40,568 bases of DNA. Source: Kitasatospora sp. MBT63 (GTDB taxonomy: Bacteria; Actinomycetota; Actinomycetes; Streptomycetales; Streptomycetaceae). The position numbers were made by a program, and so were the translations under genes. The notes beneath the pieces were generated by a model. That model was not told the origin of the DNA. It did no database searches and saw only the letters and a program-made list of their open reading frames with translations. This document shows, in pieces, positions 16,092 to 24,976 of this stretch (positions within the stretch are counted from its first letter, which is position 1; each line of letters begins with the position of its first letter). The DNA lies in NCBI RefSeq assembly GCF_000710465.2, contig NZ_JAIZ01000132.1:1-40568 (forward strand), read 5' to 3'.

Positions 16092-17273
16092 ATGCGGCGG
16101 CTCCTTCGGACCAATGGCAGACACGGCAAGATGCTTCTCCCGGCCGGCGTTCTCTGCGCCCTCCTCGCCGTCGGCGGATGCCAGAGCGGGGGTTCCGGCC
16201 AGGCGGGAGGATCCGGCTCGGCCGGCACGAGCCTGTCGGCCGCCGAGATGACCGCAGACCTGGCCCGCAACGCCAAATCCATCACGGAGTACCCGGCCGT
16301 CCCGCCGCTGGACGGCGGAGTCGCGGCCCTGAAAGGCAAATCCGTCTGGTACATCCCCATCGGATCCAGCATCCCGATCGCGAACGCCGTCGGCTCCGCG
16401 ATGGATTCGGCGCTCGCCACCGCCGGCGTCGAGATGCACGTCTGCGACGGACGACTGCTGCCCGACACGATATCCGCGTGCATGTCCCAGGCCGTCGCCC
16501 AGCACGCCGACGCCGTGGTCACGGGCTTCATCGACTACTCACTCGTACCGACGGCCTTCGACGGCCTGGTGTCCAACAACATCAAGGTGCTGGTCGCAGG
16601 CGAAGCCCCGAGCGGAGGACGCACGTCATCCCCGCAGCTGGCCTTCTACGACGCGACGCCGTCCTTCGTGCACGCGGAACACCTCGCGCTGGAATCGGTC
16701 GTCTCCGGCAGCGCCGGCAAGGCCAAGATCCTCTACATCGGGATCACCAACTCCTCGCTGACCCGGAACATCGCCAAGGACGCCAAGGACTACCTCGCCC
16801 GGCAATGCGCGGGCTGCACCGTCAACTCGGTCGACTACGCCACCGCCGAGATCGCCAAACTGCCCTCACGGGTCAGCGCCGCGCTCCTGCAGTACCCGGA
16901 CACCGACCACGTGGTGGTCGAACTCGACTCGGGCGCCAACGCCACCATCCAGGGCATCCAGGCCGCGGGCTTCTCGGACAAGGTCCAACTGGTCTCGGTC
17001 AGCGGCAACCTCGACGCACTCCAGCGGGTGAAGGCCGGGGACCAGCCGATCGACGTGGGCCTGAGCCCCGTCCACATCGGCTGGTCCTACGCCGACGGAG
17101 TCCTGCGGATGCTGGCCGGAAAGCCGGTGGCAGCGGTATCGACCCCGCCACGGGTCTTCACCAAGGACAACATCAACACGCTGACACTGACCGACCAGGC
17201 GTACGCGACCAACGTCTGGTACGGCACGGACGCCTACCAGGACACCTTCCACCGGGCCTGGGGACTGTCCTGA
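16092..17273 (+). CDS. Sugar-type ABC transporter substrate-binding lipoprotein
   Basis: A 393-residue exported lipoprotein. A hydrophobic stretch (MLLPAGVLCALLAVGGC) ends in a lipobox V-G-G-C, so Cys is the lipidated first mature residue, followed by a Gly/Ser linker. The mature part has the periplasmic-binding-protein type I (Peripla_BP_4/RbsB-like) order: VWYIPIGSSIPIANAVG at the first strand, ADAVVTGFIDYSLVPTAF, KILYIGITNSS at the hinge, and a late GWSYADGVLRMLAGKP. The ligand is probably a sugar or sugar-like compound. ATG 16092 is preferred to GTG 16086 because GGAGA lies 6 nt upstream of the ATG. Its stop overlaps the next gene's ATG (TGATG). A Crp-like site lies upstream. Confidence 0.92.
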   Translation: MRRLLRTNGRHGKMLLPAGVLCALLAVGGCQSGGSGQAGGSGSAGTSLSAAEMTADLARNAKSITEYPAVPPLDGGVAALKGKSVWYIPIGSSIPIANAVGSAMDSALATAGVEMHVCDGRLLPDTISACMSQAVAQHADAVVTGFIDYSLVPTAFDGLVSNNIKVLVAGEAPSGGRTSSPQLAFYDATPSFVHAEHLALESVVSGSAGKAKILYIGITNSSLTRNIAKDAKDYLARQCAGCTVNSVDYATAEIAKLPSRVSAALLQYPDTDHVVVELDSGANATIQGIQAAGFSDKVQLVSVSGNLDALQRVKAGDQPIDVGLSPVHIGWSYADGVLRMLAGKPVAAVSTPPRVFTKDNINTLTLTDQAYATNVWYGTDAYQDTFHRAWGLS

Positions 17274-18844
17274 TGGCCGCTGCTCCCGGCGCCCCCGCCC
17301 CGAGACTCGAAGTGCGCGGCCTGTCCAAGACCTTCGCCTCGGTGCGGGTCCTGCAGGACGTCCACCTCGACATCGCACCCGGTGAGATCCACGGGCTCGC
17401 CGGACACAACGGGTCCGGCAAGTCGACACTGGTGAAGATCCTCGCCGGCGTCCACGCGCCGGACCCCGGCGCCTGCATCAAGCTCGACGGCCACCCACTC
17501 CGCCTCCCGGTCCGTCCCGGCCAGGCCCACGCGGCCGGCCTCGGCGTCGTGCACCAGGACCTCGGACTGCTGGACGAACTGAGCGTCGCCGACAACATCT
17601 GTGTCGGAGGCTTCCCGGTCCGGCGCTGGACCAGAAGCATCGACCGCGCTGCCCGCGACCGTCTTGCCGAGCAGGCCCTGGCCCGCCTCGGCGTCCGCGC
17701 CGACCCGTGCCGGCGGGTCGCTTCGCTGCCCGCCGCACACCAGGCCGCGGTCGCGACGGCACGAGCGGTCCGCGACCACCGCCCCGGCAGCGGCCTGCTG
17801 GTCCTGGACGAGTCCACCCGGGCCTTCACCGGACCCGACCGGGAGCACATCCACGCCTTCCTCCACAGGATCTCCGAGGAAGGCGGCTCGGTGCTGCTGG
17901 TGAGCCACAGCCTGCCCGAACTGCTGCGCACGGCGGACCGTATCAGCGTGCTGCGCGACGGCCGGCTCGTCGCGACCGGCCGGCCGACGGCCGGTCTGAC
18001 GGAAGCCGAGCTCGCGCACTTGATGCTGGGGCGGCGCGACGTCCTGGCCACCGATCCGCCGGAGCGGACCGTGGCGCCCGGCACACCCGGGGCCGCACAG
18101 GTCCGGGTGGCTGCGCTCGACGGCGGCCGGATCCACGGGGTCGCACTGACGGTGGGCCGGGGAGAGATCGTCGGGGTCGGCGGGGTGCCCGGAAGCGGGT
18201 TCGAGGACATCCCGCGTCTGCTGGCAGGGGCGATCAGGGCGCGCAGCGGCGAACTGACCGTCGGGGACCGGCGACTGGACCTGACCCGGGCGAACGTGCG
18301 GGCCTGCCTGCGAGCGGGCGTGGTCCTCGTCCCGGAGCGCCGCGACCTCGAAGGACTGGCCTATGACATCGACGTCCGCGACAACATCTGCCTTCCCTCA
18401 CTGCACGGCCGCGGCCGCCCGGGATTCTTCAGCCTCAAGCGGCAGAGCGACCTCAGTACGCAGGCCCTGCAGGGGCTCGACATCCGCCCGGCGAACCCCG
18501 ACCGCTTCACGGTCGGCATGCTCAGCGGCGGCAACCAGCAGAAGGTGCTGCTCGCAAAGTGGTTCGCCACGACGCCCGAGCTGCTGATCCTCCACGAGCC
18601 GAGCCAGGGCGTCGACGTGGGGGCGCGCAGCGACATCCTGCGGGCCCTGCGCAAGGTGGCCGACGCCGGGACCTCCGTACTGGTCGTCAGCGGCGAGCCC
18701 GAGATCCTGGCGAGGCTCTGCGACCGGGTGCTGGTCCACCGTCCCGATGACGGCGGGCTGACCCAGCTCGACGCGCCCGGTGACGTCGAGGCCGCCCTGG
18801 AACGGCTGCACTCCACCGGATCCACGGCACAGGAGACCACCTGA
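17273..18844 (+). CDS. Sugar-type ABC transporter ATP-binding protein (two NBDs, partly degenerate)
   Basis: A 523-residue tandem ATPase of the RbsA/MglA class. NBD1: Walker A GHNGSGKST (44-52), Q-loop VVHQDLGLLDELSV, but the signature reads SLPAAHQ instead of LSGGQ and Walker B reads LLVLDESTRAFTG. NBD2: Walker A is degenerate (GVPGSGFED), as is usual for the second half of this class, while the signature MLSGGNQQKVLLAKW is perfect. The NBD2 Walker B is LLILHEPSQGVDVG, with His441 where Asp is expected. It powers the importer formed with the adjacent permease and binding lipoprotein; start and stop overlap both neighbours as TGATG. Whether the altered motifs reduce activity is unknown. Confidence 0.92.
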   Translation: MAAAPGAPAPRLEVRGLSKTFASVRVLQDVHLDIAPGEIHGLAGHNGSGKSTLVKILAGVHAPDPGACIKLDGHPLRLPVRPGQAHAAGLGVVHQDLGLLDELSVADNICVGGFPVRRWTRSIDRAARDRLAEQALARLGVRADPCRRVASLPAAHQAAVATARAVRDHRPGSGLLVLDESTRAFTGPDREHIHAFLHRISEEGGSVLLVSHSLPELLRTADRISVLRDGRLVATGRPTAGLTEAELAHLMLGRRDVLATDPPERTVAPGTPGAAQVRVAALDGGRIHGVALTVGRGEIVGVGGVPGSGFEDIPRLLAGAIRARSGELTVGDRRLDLTRANVRACLRAGVVLVPERRDLEGLAYDIDVRDNICLPSLHGRGRPGFFSLKRQSDLSTQALQGLDIRPANPDRFTVGMLSGGNQQKVLLAKWFATTPELLILHEPSQGVDVGARSDILRALRKVADAGTSVLVVSGEPEILARLCDRVLVHRPDDGGLTQLDAPGDVEAALERLHSTGSTAQETT

Positions 18845-19890
18845 TGGCGCGCAGCCCCCGCGCCGCGGACCGCGTCGACGGCGCCGCCCGGTCCGGACCG
18901 GACCGGGGTCCGGCCGCGAACGGGCTGTCGATCAAGATGGGCGGTCTCGCGGCACGCTACGGCCTGCTGGCCATCTGGGCTCTCATGATCATCGTTTACG
19001 GCTGTCTTATCCCCGACCGGTTCCTCGCCCTCTCGACCCTGCAGACCATCGTGGGCACGCAGTCGTCGCTGCTGTTCCTCTCCGTCGCGGTCCTGTGCCC
19101 GCTGCTGGTCGGCGAGTTCGACCTGTCCTCCGCCTCCGTGATGGGCCTCGCCGCGACGCTCGTCCCGGTGGTGGCCGAGCGGACCGACGTCTGGACGGCC
19201 TGCGCGGTCGCCATCGCGGCGAGCGGACTGTGCGGTGTGCTCAACGCCCTCCTCGTCGTCCGCCTCGGCGTCCCGTCGTTGATCGTCACACTCGGCAGCG
19301 GAAGCCTCTACCTCGGGCTCGCCGAAGCCCTGTCACCGTCCGGTGCGGTGTCCCTCCAGGACAAGCGGCTGTCCCACCTCGTGACGACGAAGATCGCGGG
19401 ACTGCCGCTGTCGTTCTTCTACTGCCTCGTCCTGTGCGCGGCCATGACCTATGTGCTGACCTGGACCCCGCTGGGACGCAGCATCGTGTTCGTCAGATCG
19501 AACCGGGAGGTGGCCCGGCTGGCCGGCGTCAACGTGGGGGCGCTGCGCGCCACGGGCTACACGCTCGGCAGCGTGATCGCCGGCCTGTCCGGTGTCGTCC
19601 TGGTCGGCACGGTGGGCGGCTTCGACCCCAGTGGCAGCCCCGCGTACCTGCTGCCGGCGTTCGCGGCCGCGTTCCTGGGTACCGCCGTGGTCGATCCCGG
19701 CAGGTTCAATCCCATGGGTACGCTCCTGGGCGTCTACTTCATGGCGACCGGAATCATCGGGCTGCAGCTTCTCGGCTACACCGGCTGGGTCCAGGAGGCC
19801 TTCTACGGAGCGGGCCTCATGGTCGCCGCCGTGTTCACCACTCTGCTCAACCGCACCGGCGGCGGCCCGGCCCGGTCGCTGACGGCCTGA
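18844..19890 (+). CDS. Sugar-type ABC transporter permease
   Basis: A 348-residue integral membrane protein of the RbsC/BPD_transp_2 class with about 8-10 hydrophobic segments after a cytoplasmic N-terminal tail of about 35 residues. Class features are CPLLVGEFDLSSASVMGLAA (usually G-E-I/F-D-L-S-x-G), GVPSLIVTLGSGSLYLGL and the ATPase-docking stretch AGVNVGALRATGYTLG. TGATG coupling to the ATPase gene shows it belongs to the same operon. The substrate cannot be predicted, and no sugar-metabolism genes adjoin it. A weak hairpin overlaps its end (19890-19916). Confidence 0.92.
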   Translation: MARSPRAADRVDGAARSGPDRGPAANGLSIKMGGLAARYGLLAIWALMIIVYGCLIPDRFLALSTLQTIVGTQSSLLFLSVAVLCPLLVGEFDLSSASVMGLAATLVPVVAERTDVWTACAVAIAASGLCGVLNALLVVRLGVPSLIVTLGSGSLYLGLAEALSPSGAVSLQDKRLSHLVTTKIAGLPLSFFYCLVLCAAMTYVLTWTPLGRSIVFVRSNREVARLAGVNVGALRATGYTLGSVIAGLSGVVLVGTVGGFDPSGSPAYLLPAFAAAFLGTAVVDPGRFNPMGTLLGVYFMATGIIGLQLLGYTGWVQEAFYGAGLMVAAVFTTLLNRTGGGPARSLTA

Positions 19891-19936
19891 TTCCGGCGCA
19901 CATCACGGCCGGGAATGTGCCCGAGCGGGCAGCCCA

Positions 19937-19964
19937 TCGAGGCAATGGAACTGCTCGATAGGAT
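19937..19964 (+). promoter_or_regulatory. Candidate promoter for the 214-residue unknown
   Basis: TAGGAT (19959-19964) is a strong streptomycete -10 hexamer. TCGAGG (19937-19942) is a weak -35 with a 16-bp spacer. The gene starts about 87 nt downstream. Prediction by eye. Confidence 0.35.
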
Positions 19965-20050
19965 ACGCGCCGACGATGATCCCGGGTCACGCGGGAGCGA
20001 TAGTCGGTGTCGAACGTGGATTATCCGAGAATTTGACCCCAAGGGAAAGC

Positions 20051-20695
20051 GTGCAGGTGGCGTCGGTGGAAATTGACTACGTTGGCATGTATAAGATAAT
20101 GGATGACCTGGTCACCGAGAGGCGGTCGCTCCAGCTGGCTCGCGACAAGCTGAACTCGGTGACATCTGTCCGGGAGAACATCGAGGAAGACCTGTGGTCG
20201 GCGTTCGGCATGCCCGAGAGCGGTAATGACAGAATCACGCGCCAAGGGTCGCCCGAGGTCCTCGAAGCGGCCAGTGTTCTGGGGTACATGTACGAGTCCA
20301 TCGATGAGGTCGTCGACAGGGTCGAGACCGCGCTGGGAATGCTCGAAGAGGCTACCCTCGAATATGAGAACCTGAAGAACATCGGCAGGTCTATGAATGT
20401 TCGAACCGTCTGGCTGGAGTTCATCCTCAGTGGTGCATCCAGCGGAGGGGCCGGATCGTTCTGGGGGTTTCTGGCGATGGCGTCGAGCCTCATCGACCCG
20501 GCTGTCAACAATGCTTCGTCGATATATTCAATGGCTGCCAAGGCTCCTAATGGCGGCACTTTCGCCGAGTCCCGGGCAAGGGATATCTGGAACAAGCTGA
20601 CCGGCCAGAAGGCGGAGATCGAACGAATCTCCGCCAGGGTTGAGGCCGTCTACCTCGCGCTGAGGGACTGGGAGGAGAAGAACCCGAAGCACTGA
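20051..20695 (+). CDS. Unrecognised 214-residue helical protein of lower GC
   Basis: I do not recognise this protein. It is predicted mostly alpha-helical: a charged N-terminal half (DLVTERRSLQLARDKLNSV, then SIDEVVDRVETALGMLEEAT) with coiled-coil character, a Gly/Ala/Phe-rich amphipathic middle (FILSGASSGGAGSFWGFLAM), and a final charged helix (EIERISARVEAVYLALRDWE). There is no signal peptide. Helical pairs around a WxG-like turn invite comparison with ESX/LXG substrates, but no true W-x-G motif is present in the right place, so I do not claim it. GTG 20051 follows AGGGA at 4 nt; GTG 20057 is an equally good start. Base composition is clearly lower in GC than the flanking genes, like the unknown at 6075-8417. 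Confidence 0.7.
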   Translation: MQVASVEIDYVGMYKIMDDLVTERRSLQLARDKLNSVTSVRENIEEDLWSAFGMPESGNDRITRQGSPEVLEAASVLGYMYESIDEVVDRVETALGMLEEATLEYENLKNIGRSMNVRTVWLEFILSGASSGGAGSFWGFLAMASSLIDPAVNNASSIYSMAAKAPNGGTFAESRARDIWNKLTGQKAEIERISARVEAVYLALRDWEEKNPKH

Positions 20696-20700
20696 CTCGT

Positions 20701-20758
20701 CCCGGGCCGGTGCCCGCCGCCGTCACCTGCCGTCGTGAAGACCGTGAGCCGGCCCGGG
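20701..20758. terminator. Bidirectional terminator-like hairpin
   Basis: CCCGGGCCGG (20701-20710) pairs perfectly with CCGGCCCGGG (20749-20758) around a 38-nt loop. It fills the gap between the convergent stops of the 214-residue unknown and the CNBD-C39-ABC exporter. Confidence 0.6.
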
Positions 20759-20763
20759 TGCCG

Positions 20764-23700
20764 CTACAGCCCCAGTTGCTGGCTCAGGAGGTAGTAGTAG
20801 AGCCCCTGATTGGCCATCAGTTCGTCATGGGTGCCCTGCTCGACCACGCGGCCCTGTTCGAGCACGACGATCCGATCGGCATTGCGTACCGTCGAGAGCC
20901 GGTGGGCGATGACGATCGAGGCGCGGCCCTCGAACAGCCTGGCCATGTTGTCCTGGACGGCGTGCTCGGACTCGCTGTCGAGCGAGCTGGTCGCCTCATC
21001 GAAGATCAACACCGGTGGGCGCGGGTAGACCGCGCGAGCGATCGCGATGCGCTGGCGCTGACCGCCGGAGAGCAGCAGACCGCTCTCCCCGATCTTCGTC
21101 TCGTAGCCGAGCGGCAGCCGTTGGATGAAGTCGTGGGCGGCCGCGATGCGTGCCGCCCAGGCGACCCGATCCATGTCCGGCTCGTCCTGGCCGAAGGCGA
21201 TGTTCCGGGCGATCGTGTCCTCGAACAGGTGGTTCTCCTGGAGTACGAAGCCGATGTGGCGCCGTAGGTCGCGGTGGTCCAGCTCGTACAGGTCGGTCTC
21301 GTCGTAGGTGATCGTGCCGCTCGTCGGTTCGAGGAGACCGGCGAGGCACTTGATCAGGGTCGTCTTGCCGGAACCGCTGCGACCGACGATCGCGACGGTC
21401 TGACCGGGCCTGACGTCGAGATCGACGTGCTCCAGGATCGGCGGACCCCCCGGCCCGCCGTAGCTGAAGCCGACGTCGTGGAACCTGATCCGCCCGTCCA
21501 GCACCGGCACCGCCCGCAGGCGGCTGTGGTCCTCGCCCTGTTCGGGCTCGTGTTCGGTGATGTCGGTCAGACGACCGAGCAGGATGCCCGAGTACTGCAG
21601 CTGGTCCCACAGCGCCACCAGGAACACGATCGGCCCGTTGGCGAGCAGCACGAGCGAGTTGAAGGACACCAGGCCGCCGATGGTGAGGCCGCCGTTGAGC
21701 ACCTCGAGTGCGCCGATCCACAGGAACAGCGCCAGCGAGACGAACGACACGAGCTGGACCGAGCCCTCGTAGAGCATCATCGTGAAATCGGCCCTGAACA
21801 GCCGGCGCGCCAACTCCTTGAACTGCGTGAGCATCAGCCCCCGCAGCGCCTGTTCGGCGCCCATCGCCTTGACGGTCTCGATGCCCCTGATCGCGTCGAT
21901 CTGGCGTGACTGGTAGCGGCCGTACGACTCCTCGAGGCTGTCGAACAGGGGCTTGATACGGCGGGTGGAGTACCGCATCAGACCGGCGTACACGGGCACA
22001 CCGGCGGCGTAGACGAGCGCCAGCACAGGGTTGAACACGAACATCAGCGCCAGGGCCGCGATGACCTGGGTCGCCGCGGTCAGGGCCTCCACGCCGGTTT
22101 GGACGATCAGCTGCCGCACCTGCCGCACGCCGTCCAGACGCCTCCCGATGTCCCCGATCCGGCGCGAATTGAAGTAGCTCATCGGCAGCGCCAGCAGCCG
22201 CCCGGTCAGGAAGTCGAGCGCGGCCGTGTCGATCCGGACGGTCATCCGACTCAGGATGTAGCGCTGGACGACCGTGGCGGCGGTCGCGACCACGATCGCC
22301 GCGAGCATCCCGAGGACGATCATGTTCAGCAACCCGTAGTCCCGGTCGGCGAGCACACGGTCGACGACCACCGCCGACAGGACGGGGATGAACAACCGCG
22401 TCGCGGCACCGACGAACGACAGGCCCAGCGCCCGCAGCAGGGTCCCCCGGTGCGGCCCGAACAACTGCAGGAACCAGCGCGCGCTCGGTTGCGCCTCCGG
22501 CTGCTCCCGGAACCCCTCGCCGGGCGCGAACAGTGCGGCGAACCCCGACCAGTTCTCGAGGAACTCCTCCATCCGGACCCGGCGGAGACCGACCGCGGGG
22601 TCGGCGATCCGGGCGTACTTGGCGTTGCTGTCGTACAGCACGACCCAGTGGTTGCCCCGGTAGTGGACGACCGCCGGCAGCGGCAGCTGATCCAGGCGGG
22701 TCTTGGAGGCCTTCAGGGTGGCGCTCGTCAGCCCCAGGGCCTCGGCGCCGTGCGCGAGGCCGTTCAGGCTGGTGCCGTCGGGCCCGGTCCGGACCGCGTC
22801 GCGCACGGCGCCGAGGCGCACCTTGCGCCCGAAGTACCGGCAGACCATGGCGAGACAGGCGGCCCCGCAGTCGGCCTCGTCGATCTGCCAGACATGCGGG
22901 AAGCGCCTGATCCGCCGCTCGGGCCGGGTGAACCGGTCCTCCAGGTCATGCTGCTCGTCCACCTCGACATCCGGCCCGGAGCCCTCGGCCCGCTGCCGCT
23001 GTTCCGTCGTCCCGGCCGGCAGCAACTCCTCCGAGAAGTCGGGCGGCACCCTCGCCCGGTCGCGATAGTGACGGCCGGCGACCTGCTCGGCGACCCGCTC
23101 CCGGAACTCGGGCAACTCCACGAGCAACTCGCCGAACACGGCGGGTTCGAGTTCGAGCAGCTCGACGTCGCCGGTCGCCTCCACGGTCGCGGTACGGGGG
23201 ACCGAATCGAACAGCGAGACCTCTCCGAAGACGTCCCCCGTCCGCAGCAGGCCCGCCTCGCGCTCCTCGCCGGACTGCTCCATCCGCACGCGCAGCACGC
23301 CGTCGAGGACGACGTACATCCCGCCGGGCGGGTCACCCTGCCTGACGACGGCCTCACCCGCGGAGAACCTCAGCGGACGGAGCCTCGCTATCAGGCGGCC
23401 GAGCGCGGTGACGGAGAGGTCGGCGAACACGTGGTGGACGCGCAGCAGGTCGCGCACGCGGTGCTCGCGAACCTGCTGTTCGAGCCCGGTCCGCACCGAC
23501 GGATGGGCACGCACCAGCGCGGCGAACACCGAACTGTCGAGCCGCAGAGCGCTGACCTCGCTGCTCGCCCTGATCGTCGAGGAGCGCGTGGTGTTCTCCA
23601 GCAGTGAGACCTCGCCGAACGAATCACCCGGCCCGAGGGTGTTCAACGGCACCTCTTCACCGTGCTCGCCCCGCTTGACCGCGCGGGCGGTCCCCTCGGC

Positions 23701-23877
23701 GAGCACCCAGTAGCCGTCGGCCGGGTCACCCTCGCGCACGATCACGGCTCCGAACCCGAACCTGACCGGCTCGAAGCTGTCCGCCACGAGTTCGCGCACC
23801 TCCGGTGCCAGGTTCGCGAGCAGCGGGATCCCACCCAGCGGCCCGCGTGCGGCACGCGCCTCGCTAGGGGAGCTCAT
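20764..23877 (-). CDS. Peptidase-containing ABC exporter with two N-terminal cyclic-nucleotide-binding domains
   Basis: A 1037-residue membrane protein. CNBD1 (about 20-135) has the cassette FGEVSLLENTTRSST, and CNBD2 (about 145-260) has FGEVSLFDSVPRTATVEA. The C39 double-glycine peptidase domain (about 325-455) reads VWQIDEADCGAACLAMV, with Gln331, Cys337, His410 (GNHWVVL) and Asp426 (ADPAVG), a complete active site. A six-helix ABC membrane domain follows (about 475-770), then an NBD with Walker A GRSGSGKTT (831-839), LSGGQRQR and IFDEATSSLD. C39-ABC proteins cut the leader off a GG-type peptide and export the core; CNBDs imply gating by cNMP. ATG 23877 overlaps the PpiC-like stop by 14 nt. 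The candidate precursor lies two genes upstream. CNBD-bearing peptide exporters are known from NHLM-type systems, but two CNBDs plus C39 in one chain is notable. Confidence 0.95.
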   Translation of the reverse strand: MSSPSEARAARGPLGGIPLLANLAPEVRELVADSFEPVRFGFGAVIVREGDPADGYWVLAEGTARAVKRGEHGEEVPLNTLGPGDSFGEVSLLENTTRSSTIRASSEVSALRLDSSVFAALVRAHPSVRTGLEQQVREHRVRDLLRVHHVFADLSVTALGRLIARLRPLRFSAGEAVVRQGDPPGGMYVVLDGVLRVRMEQSGEEREAGLLRTGDVFGEVSLFDSVPRTATVEATGDVELLELEPAVFGELLVELPEFRERVAEQVAGRHYRDRARVPPDFSEELLPAGTTEQRQRAEGSGPDVEVDEQHDLEDRFTRPERRIRRFPHVWQIDEADCGAACLAMVCRYFGRKVRLGAVRDAVRTGPDGTSLNGLAHGAEALGLTSATLKASKTRLDQLPLPAVVHYRGNHWVVLYDSNAKYARIADPAVGLRRVRMEEFLENWSGFAALFAPGEGFREQPEAQPSARWFLQLFGPHRGTLLRALGLSFVGAATRLFIPVLSAVVVDRVLADRDYGLLNMIVLGMLAAIVVATAATVVQRYILSRMTVRIDTAALDFLTGRLLALPMSYFNSRRIGDIGRRLDGVRQVRQLIVQTGVEALTAATQVIAALALMFVFNPVLALVYAAGVPVYAGLMRYSTRRIKPLFDSLEESYGRYQSRQIDAIRGIETVKAMGAEQALRGLMLTQFKELARRLFRADFTMMLYEGSVQLVSFVSLALFLWIGALEVLNGGLTIGGLVSFNSLVLLANGPIVFLVALWDQLQYSGILLGRLTDITEHEPEQGEDHSRLRAVPVLDGRIRFHDVGFSYGGPGGPPILEHVDLDVRPGQTVAIVGRSGSGKTTLIKCLAGLLEPTSGTITYDETDLYELDHRDLRRHIGFVLQENHLFEDTIARNIAFGQDEPDMDRVAWAARIAAAHDFIQRLPLGYETKIGESGLLLSGGQRQRIAIARAVYPRPPVLIFDEATSSLDSESEHAVQDNMARLFEGRASIVIAHRLSTVRNADRIVVLEQGRVVEQGTHDELMANQGLYYYLLSQQLGL

Positions 23878-24820
23878 CGAAGACCACCCGCTCGGCGACC
23901 TCGCCCAGCCGGGCGCGCTCCAGAGCGCACTCGCGAGCGCGCTGCGCCAGCTCCGGGTCGTCGAACGAGGGCGGATGCTTCTCGAGCACCTCGACGAGCA
24001 GGTGATCCGGCCCGTACGGAAGCGGCCCGAGCAGCTGCCCCACACGCGCGCCGAGCAGCTTCGAGCGCAGTGGCTCATCGACGTGCCGGAGCTCGACCCG
24101 CCGACGCTCGATCGAGGCTCCCGCTTCGATCGCCACGTCTTCGAGGGGCCGTCCGTCCATCCTCACGCACAGAGCCGCCTCCCGGGCGACGTGCTCGCCC
24201 TTGCACGTCAGCTGCCGCACGTGCACCCGGGTCCACTCCACCTGGCGCCGTTCGAGCTCACGCCGGGCCTCGGTGTCGTCGATGCGGGACGAGAACCGCG
24301 CGTACGCGAGCTCGAGCGGGGCCAGTACATCCCCGCGCAGCGGGGCCTGCACCGCAGGAAGGCCGACTACGTCCGCCACCGCCAGGTACGCGGCCAGCCG
24401 CCGTCCCACCCGCTCGAGCGCGCCGGAGCACACGGCATGGGTCCAGGTCGCCCGCCGGATCTCATCGGGACCGGCGTCCGTCTCCCTGGCCGCCCGCTCG
24501 TCGGACAGCACCGTGCCGCGGATGTAGTCGAGCCAGCTCGGCACGTCCAGCCCGCGAAGCGCGAGCCAGCCGTGGAGCTCGTCGGCGGAGAGCAGCCGGC
24601 GCTCGTAGCGGAACCGGCGTGCTCCTTCGTCGAACCTCGCCTCCCCGAGGCTCACACCGACCGCACGAGCGTGCCCGACCGCCCGCAACGCCGCACCCGC
24701 CGCTCCTTCCGCCTCGCCCCACTCGCCCCAGACCTGCGCGGCCGCGACGAGGTCGGCCCAGGTGAACGTCCGGCCGTCGATGATCGTGAATGCCCTGTGG
24801 CGGAGTACTTCAGGTCCCAC
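23864..24820 (-). CDS. PpiC/parvulin-related peptide maturation protein
   Basis: About 318 residues, soluble. The C-terminal third has the layout of a parvulin (PpiC) domain: LCVRMDGRPLEDVAIEAG, then VDEPLRSKLLGARVGQLLGP, then DHLLVEVLEKHPPS. It is diverged, so isomerase activity is uncertain. The N-terminal part is helical (ADLVAAAQVWGEW; SADELHGWLALRGLDVP), reminiscent of SurA-like chaperone regions. PpiC-related proteins of this size are known beside peptide exporters as putative peptide maturation proteins. Here it lies between the precursor candidate and the C39 exporter, whose start it overlaps. I choose GTG 24820 (AGGGG 5 nt upstream, start of the well-structured part); ATG 24868, 24886 and 24946 are in frame with poorly spaced ribosome binding sites. 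Its pairing with a proline-rich core peptide is striking. Confidence 0.8.
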   Translation of the reverse strand: MGPEVLRHRAFTIIDGRTFTWADLVAAAQVWGEWGEAEGAAGAALRAVGHARAVGVSLGEARFDEGARRFRYERRLLSADELHGWLALRGLDVPSWLDYIRGTVLSDERAARETDAGPDEIRRATWTHAVCSGALERVGRRLAAYLAVADVVGLPAVQAPLRGDVLAPLELAYARFSSRIDDTEARRELERRQVEWTRVHVRQLTCKGEHVAREAALCVRMDGRPLEDVAIEAGASIERRRVELRHVDEPLRSKLLGARVGQLLGPLPYGPDHLLVEVLEKHPPSFDDPELAQRARECALERARLGEVAERVVFDELP

Positions 24821-24976
24821 GTGCGCCCCTCTCAGCCACGGACCCGTTCCATCCCCCCAGACACGCATGCCCCCCAACGGCACCATGCCCTCCGGACTTC
24901 GGGGAGGGCACGGTCGAGCCGTCGAACGAACCATCGTCCGGCTCACCGGCCGCCGACGGCGCCACTGCTGTTGGAG

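Noticed and set aside
20051-20695. ESX/WXG100-type secretion substrate
   Set aside because: The helical layout is suggestive, but the protein is 214 residues, lacks a W-x-G turn between two helices, and no type VII secretion genes are nearby.
22099-23607. A 502-codon plus-strand ORF antisense to the exporter
   Set aside because: Its composition (Pro/Gly/Arg/His-rich) and position opposite intact CNBD, C39 and ABC motifs mark it as a shadow.
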